Shown here piece by piece: positions 62,382-64,000 of a stretch of DNA of 64,000 nt. The translations under genes were made by a program, and so were the position numbers. Positions within the stretch are counted from its first letter, which is position 1. Every line of letters starts with the position of its first letter. Origin of the DNA: Methylotuvimicrobium alcaliphilum 20Z. Lineage in GTDB: Bacteria; Pseudomonadota; Gammaproteobacteria; Methylococcales; Methylomonadaceae. The notes under the pieces are model-generated. The model worked only from the letters and a program-made list of their open reading frames with translations, ran no database searches and was not told the origin of the DNA. Where the stretch lies: positions 2,108,001 to 2,172,000 of the forward strand of contig NC_016112.1 in the NCBI RefSeq assembly GCF_000968535.2, read 5' to 3'.

Positions 62382-63222
62382 TCTCTATAGGCCTGATATG
62401 ACCAATGCCGGATTGGGTTTTTCACTGCCGTCCGTTGCGATCGACGAACGAGGAGAAGCTCAAGCTATCGAATTAGTCGGTGAAAGAGCCTTGACCATTT
62501 ATGTGGACAAGCAAGAAATCGTAACCTTGATGACGATTGGCGCGCATCCCGAATTATTGACGCTCGGGTATTTAAAAAATCAGGGATTTTTCGATGATAT
62601 CGCTGACATTAAAGTTGTTCAGGTCGACTGGGAAACCGAGGCGGTCGCGGTCGTAACCCGGCAAGGCGGCAGCGACTTTTCCGAACGTATGGCACAGCGA
62701 ACGGTGACGACTGGTTGCGGGCAAGGTACGGTATTCGGCCGATTGATGGAAAAACTCAAGCAAATCCGAGTGCCGGATGTGTCGATCAAACAATCGATGC
62801 TTTACGCAATGCTCGATGCGTTAAAAAATTATAACGAAGTTTATAAAAAAGCCGGTGCGGTCCACGGTTGTGCGTTATGTACCGGCGAGCAGATCGATTT
62901 TTTCGTCGAAGACGTCGGGCGGCACAATGCGGTCGATGCGATTGCCGGTTTGATGTGGCTGAATGATTTATCCGGTGCCGACAAAATTTTTTACACAACC
63001 GGACGCTTAACCTCGGAAATGGTGATTAAAGTCACTCAAATGGGCATACCGATATTATTGTCGCGTTCCGGAGCGACCCAAATGGGCCTCGAAATGGCCA
63101 GGCAAGCCGGCGTTACGATGATATCGAGGGCAAAAGGCAAACACTTTTTGGTGTTGAACGGCAGCGAGCATATCGAGTTCGACGCGATACCCGAACGTCG
63201 GAGAAGTTTCGAAGAGGGTTGA
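62374..63222 (+). CDS. fdhD: Formate dehydrogenase accessory sulfurtransferase FdhD
   Basis: A 282-residue FdhD: it transfers sulfur to the molybdenum cofactor of formate dehydrogenase. Family landmarks are YLKNQGFFDD, KAGAVHG, and EDVGRHNAVDAIAG near residues 179-192, then TTGRLTSEMVIK and LLSRSGATQ. The usual CxxC loop (SSCGVCG in E. coli) is replaced by TTGCGQGT with one Cys115; a CxxC pair is found instead at Cys166-Cys169. It overlaps mobA by eight bases, so the two are translated together. Confidence 0.92.
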   Translation: MSNLYRPDMTNAGLGFSLPSVAIDERGEAQAIELVGERALTIYVDKQEIVTLMTIGAHPELLTLGYLKNQGFFDDIADIKVVQVDWETEAVAVVTRQGGSDFSERMAQRTVTTGCGQGTVFGRLMEKLKQIRVPDVSIKQSMLYAMLDALKNYNEVYKKAGAVHGCALCTGEQIDFFVEDVGRHNAVDAIAGLMWLNDLSGADKIFYTTGRLTSEMVIKVTQMGIPILLSRSGATQMGLEMARQAGVTMISRAKGKHFLVLNGSEHIEFDAIPERRRSFEEG

Positions 63223-63386
63223 TTTATTCGAATCGAGCAGGGATGATCCAAAGCGGACTTATGATTTGAACCCAAGAAAACATTTTGTCCACGAAAATGT
63301 TCAAATGTTGAAACTTTTCAGGCGGGGCGGGTTATTTAACTTGCCTCGAGCGGCTTTGATTAGATTTTGGCCACGGTCGAAACGTT

Positions 63387-63413
63387 CAGGACGGAGTTAC
63401 AAACTCCGTCCTG
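63387..63413. repeat. C-type hairpin after fdhD
   Basis: CAGGACGGAGTT - ACAA - ACTCCGTCCTG, 11-base arms, in a 264-base gap. GAAACGTTCAGG just upstream matches the left flank of the B2 and 50997 hairpins, so this is a third full copy of the same module. No U-tract follows. Confidence 0.6.
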
Positions 63414-63486
63414 CCAAGGAAAAATCCGGCCGACCAAGTACTAAATCGTTACATCAGTCTGATTCTTGCGCCATGATTGACTGCGT

Positions 63487-63717
63487 TCAACTCAGCTTTT
63501 TGATCCCGACGAATTTGTTTTGCGGCGTCAGTTCCATTTCGAAATGTCCATGAATACCTTGTCGGGTCAAAAAAGACTGGATGTTGCCGGCAGGAAATTG
63601 AATGCGTCGTCCGTCGTCGGCGATGACCGATATGGTTTTGGCCAGGCCTTGATAGACACCGAGGTATTGATCGTAGCTCAGGTTGAGCCTGAAGCGTATG
63701 AAAATTGATTGGTTCAT
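63487..63717 (-). CDS. DUF2835 family protein
   Basis: A 76-residue soluble protein of the DUF2835 family: IFIRFRLNLSYDQYLGVYQGLAKTISVIADDGRRIQFPAGNIQSFLTRQGIHGHFEMELTPQNKFVGIKKLS. The YxGxAKxVxVxxDDGRRxQFPA and GIxGxFE patterns are characteristic. Function unknown; the family is gammaproteobacterial. It is probably co-transcribed with htpX, whose stop codon lies 46 bases upstream. Confidence 0.82.
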   Translation of the reverse strand: MNQSIFIRFRLNLSYDQYLGVYQGLAKTISVIADDGRRIQFPAGNIQSFLTRQGIHGHFEMELTPQNKFVGIKKLS

Positions 63718-63762
63718 CGAAAAGTACCGGGCCAGCAGGCTGGCCCGGCGGTCTGTTGCGGG

Positions 63763-64000
63763 TTAACGGCTATTTTGCAATGCGGCTATACGCTCTTCCA
63801 AAGGCGGATGGCTCATGAACAAACGGTGCATGCGGCTGCCGTGAATACCGAATGCGGCCAATTGTCCCGGCAGTTCTTCGGGTTCATGCGCCCGTTGTAA
63901 GGCCCGTAGCGCATTGATCATCTTGTCGCGCCCGGCCAATTTAGCTCCGCCGGCATCGGCACGGTATTCGCGGTAACGCGAGAACCACATGACCAGCATC
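63763..64000 (-). CDS. htpX: Protease HtpX (C-terminal part, runs off the window)
   Basis: The 3' end of htpX. Its last 78 residues include the [23 protein letters not shown] motif, with the third zinc ligand Glu, and the [13 protein letters not shown] terminus. HtpX is a membrane zinc protease that removes damaged membrane proteins. The N-terminal membrane spans and the HEXXH motif lie outside the window, so this entry is partial. Confidence 0.92.
   Translation of the reverse strand, partial: MLVMWFSRYREYRADAGGAKLAGRDKMINALRALQRAHEPEELPGQLAAFGIHGSRMHRLFMSHPPLEERIAALQNSR

Overview
The window reads as chromosomal DNA of a gammaproteobacterium, most likely a methanotroph or methylotroph of the Methylococcales. 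This is an inference: no pmo, mxa or xox gene is present. It rests on an NAD-dependent formate dehydrogenase with its own LysR regulator, mobA-fdhD nearby, a quinoprotein-relay pair (zinc metallohydrolase and SoxYZ-like carrier), PEP synthase and an atypical pyruvate kinase, and the gammaproteobacterial order recN-nadK-hrcA-grpE-dnaK-dnaJ-dapB. No rRNA, tRNA, CRISPR array or intact insertion sequence was recognised.

Layout. 1-4.5 kb: tandem PilZ protein, pterin dehydratase, small membrane protein, ppsA. 4.7-9.2 kb (minus): SelO, parvulin lipoprotein, BolA, YciI, YciB, orphan small protein. 9.3-13.1 kb (plus): DUF1244, methyltransferase, proA, nadD, rsfS, YbaK-like deacylase. 13.2-18.6 kb is an accessory block: GDCCVxC protein, vapBC, and an arsenic operon arsR-arsC-acr3-arsD-arsA. 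18.6-24.6 kb (minus): AI-2E-type transporter, DegS-like protease, outer-membrane-like protein, pyruvate kinase-like protein. 24.7-30.4 kb: PHO box and pstS-pstC-pstA-pstB-phoU. 31-41 kb: small orphan, cyclic-2,3-diphosphoglycerate-synthetase-like GTPase, membrane-fused spermidine synthase-like protein, MarR regulator, DUF3422 protein, and the agmatine-to-putrescine genes aguB and aguA. 41-50 kb: recN, nadK, then the heat-shock cluster and dapB. 50.7-56.8 kb: small lipoprotein, fdsA, fdsB and a divergent LysR gene. 57.4-64 kb: quinoprotein-relay pair, Uma2-type nuclease, lipoproteins, mobA-fdhD, DUF2835 protein and the 3' end of htpX.

How genes cooperate. MobA and FdhD supply and activate the molybdenum cofactor of the formate dehydrogenase. 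PpsA and the pyruvate kinase-like protein act on opposite sides of the PEP/pyruvate node. The heat-shock cluster shows a CIRCE operator before hrcA and two sigma32-type promoters, before grpE and before dnaK. The pst operon has a clear PHO box.

The most striking feature is the intergenic DNA. It is packed with several families of palindromic, non-coding repeats. One mosaic family has a shared core carried inside three alternative end types. A MITE-like element of 229-333 bp has 24-bp terminal inverted repeats and 8-bp target duplications. There are also an inverted pair of about 126-bp elements, heptanucleotide tandem repeats and hairpin clusters. Several are inserted into one another, so their relative ages can be read.
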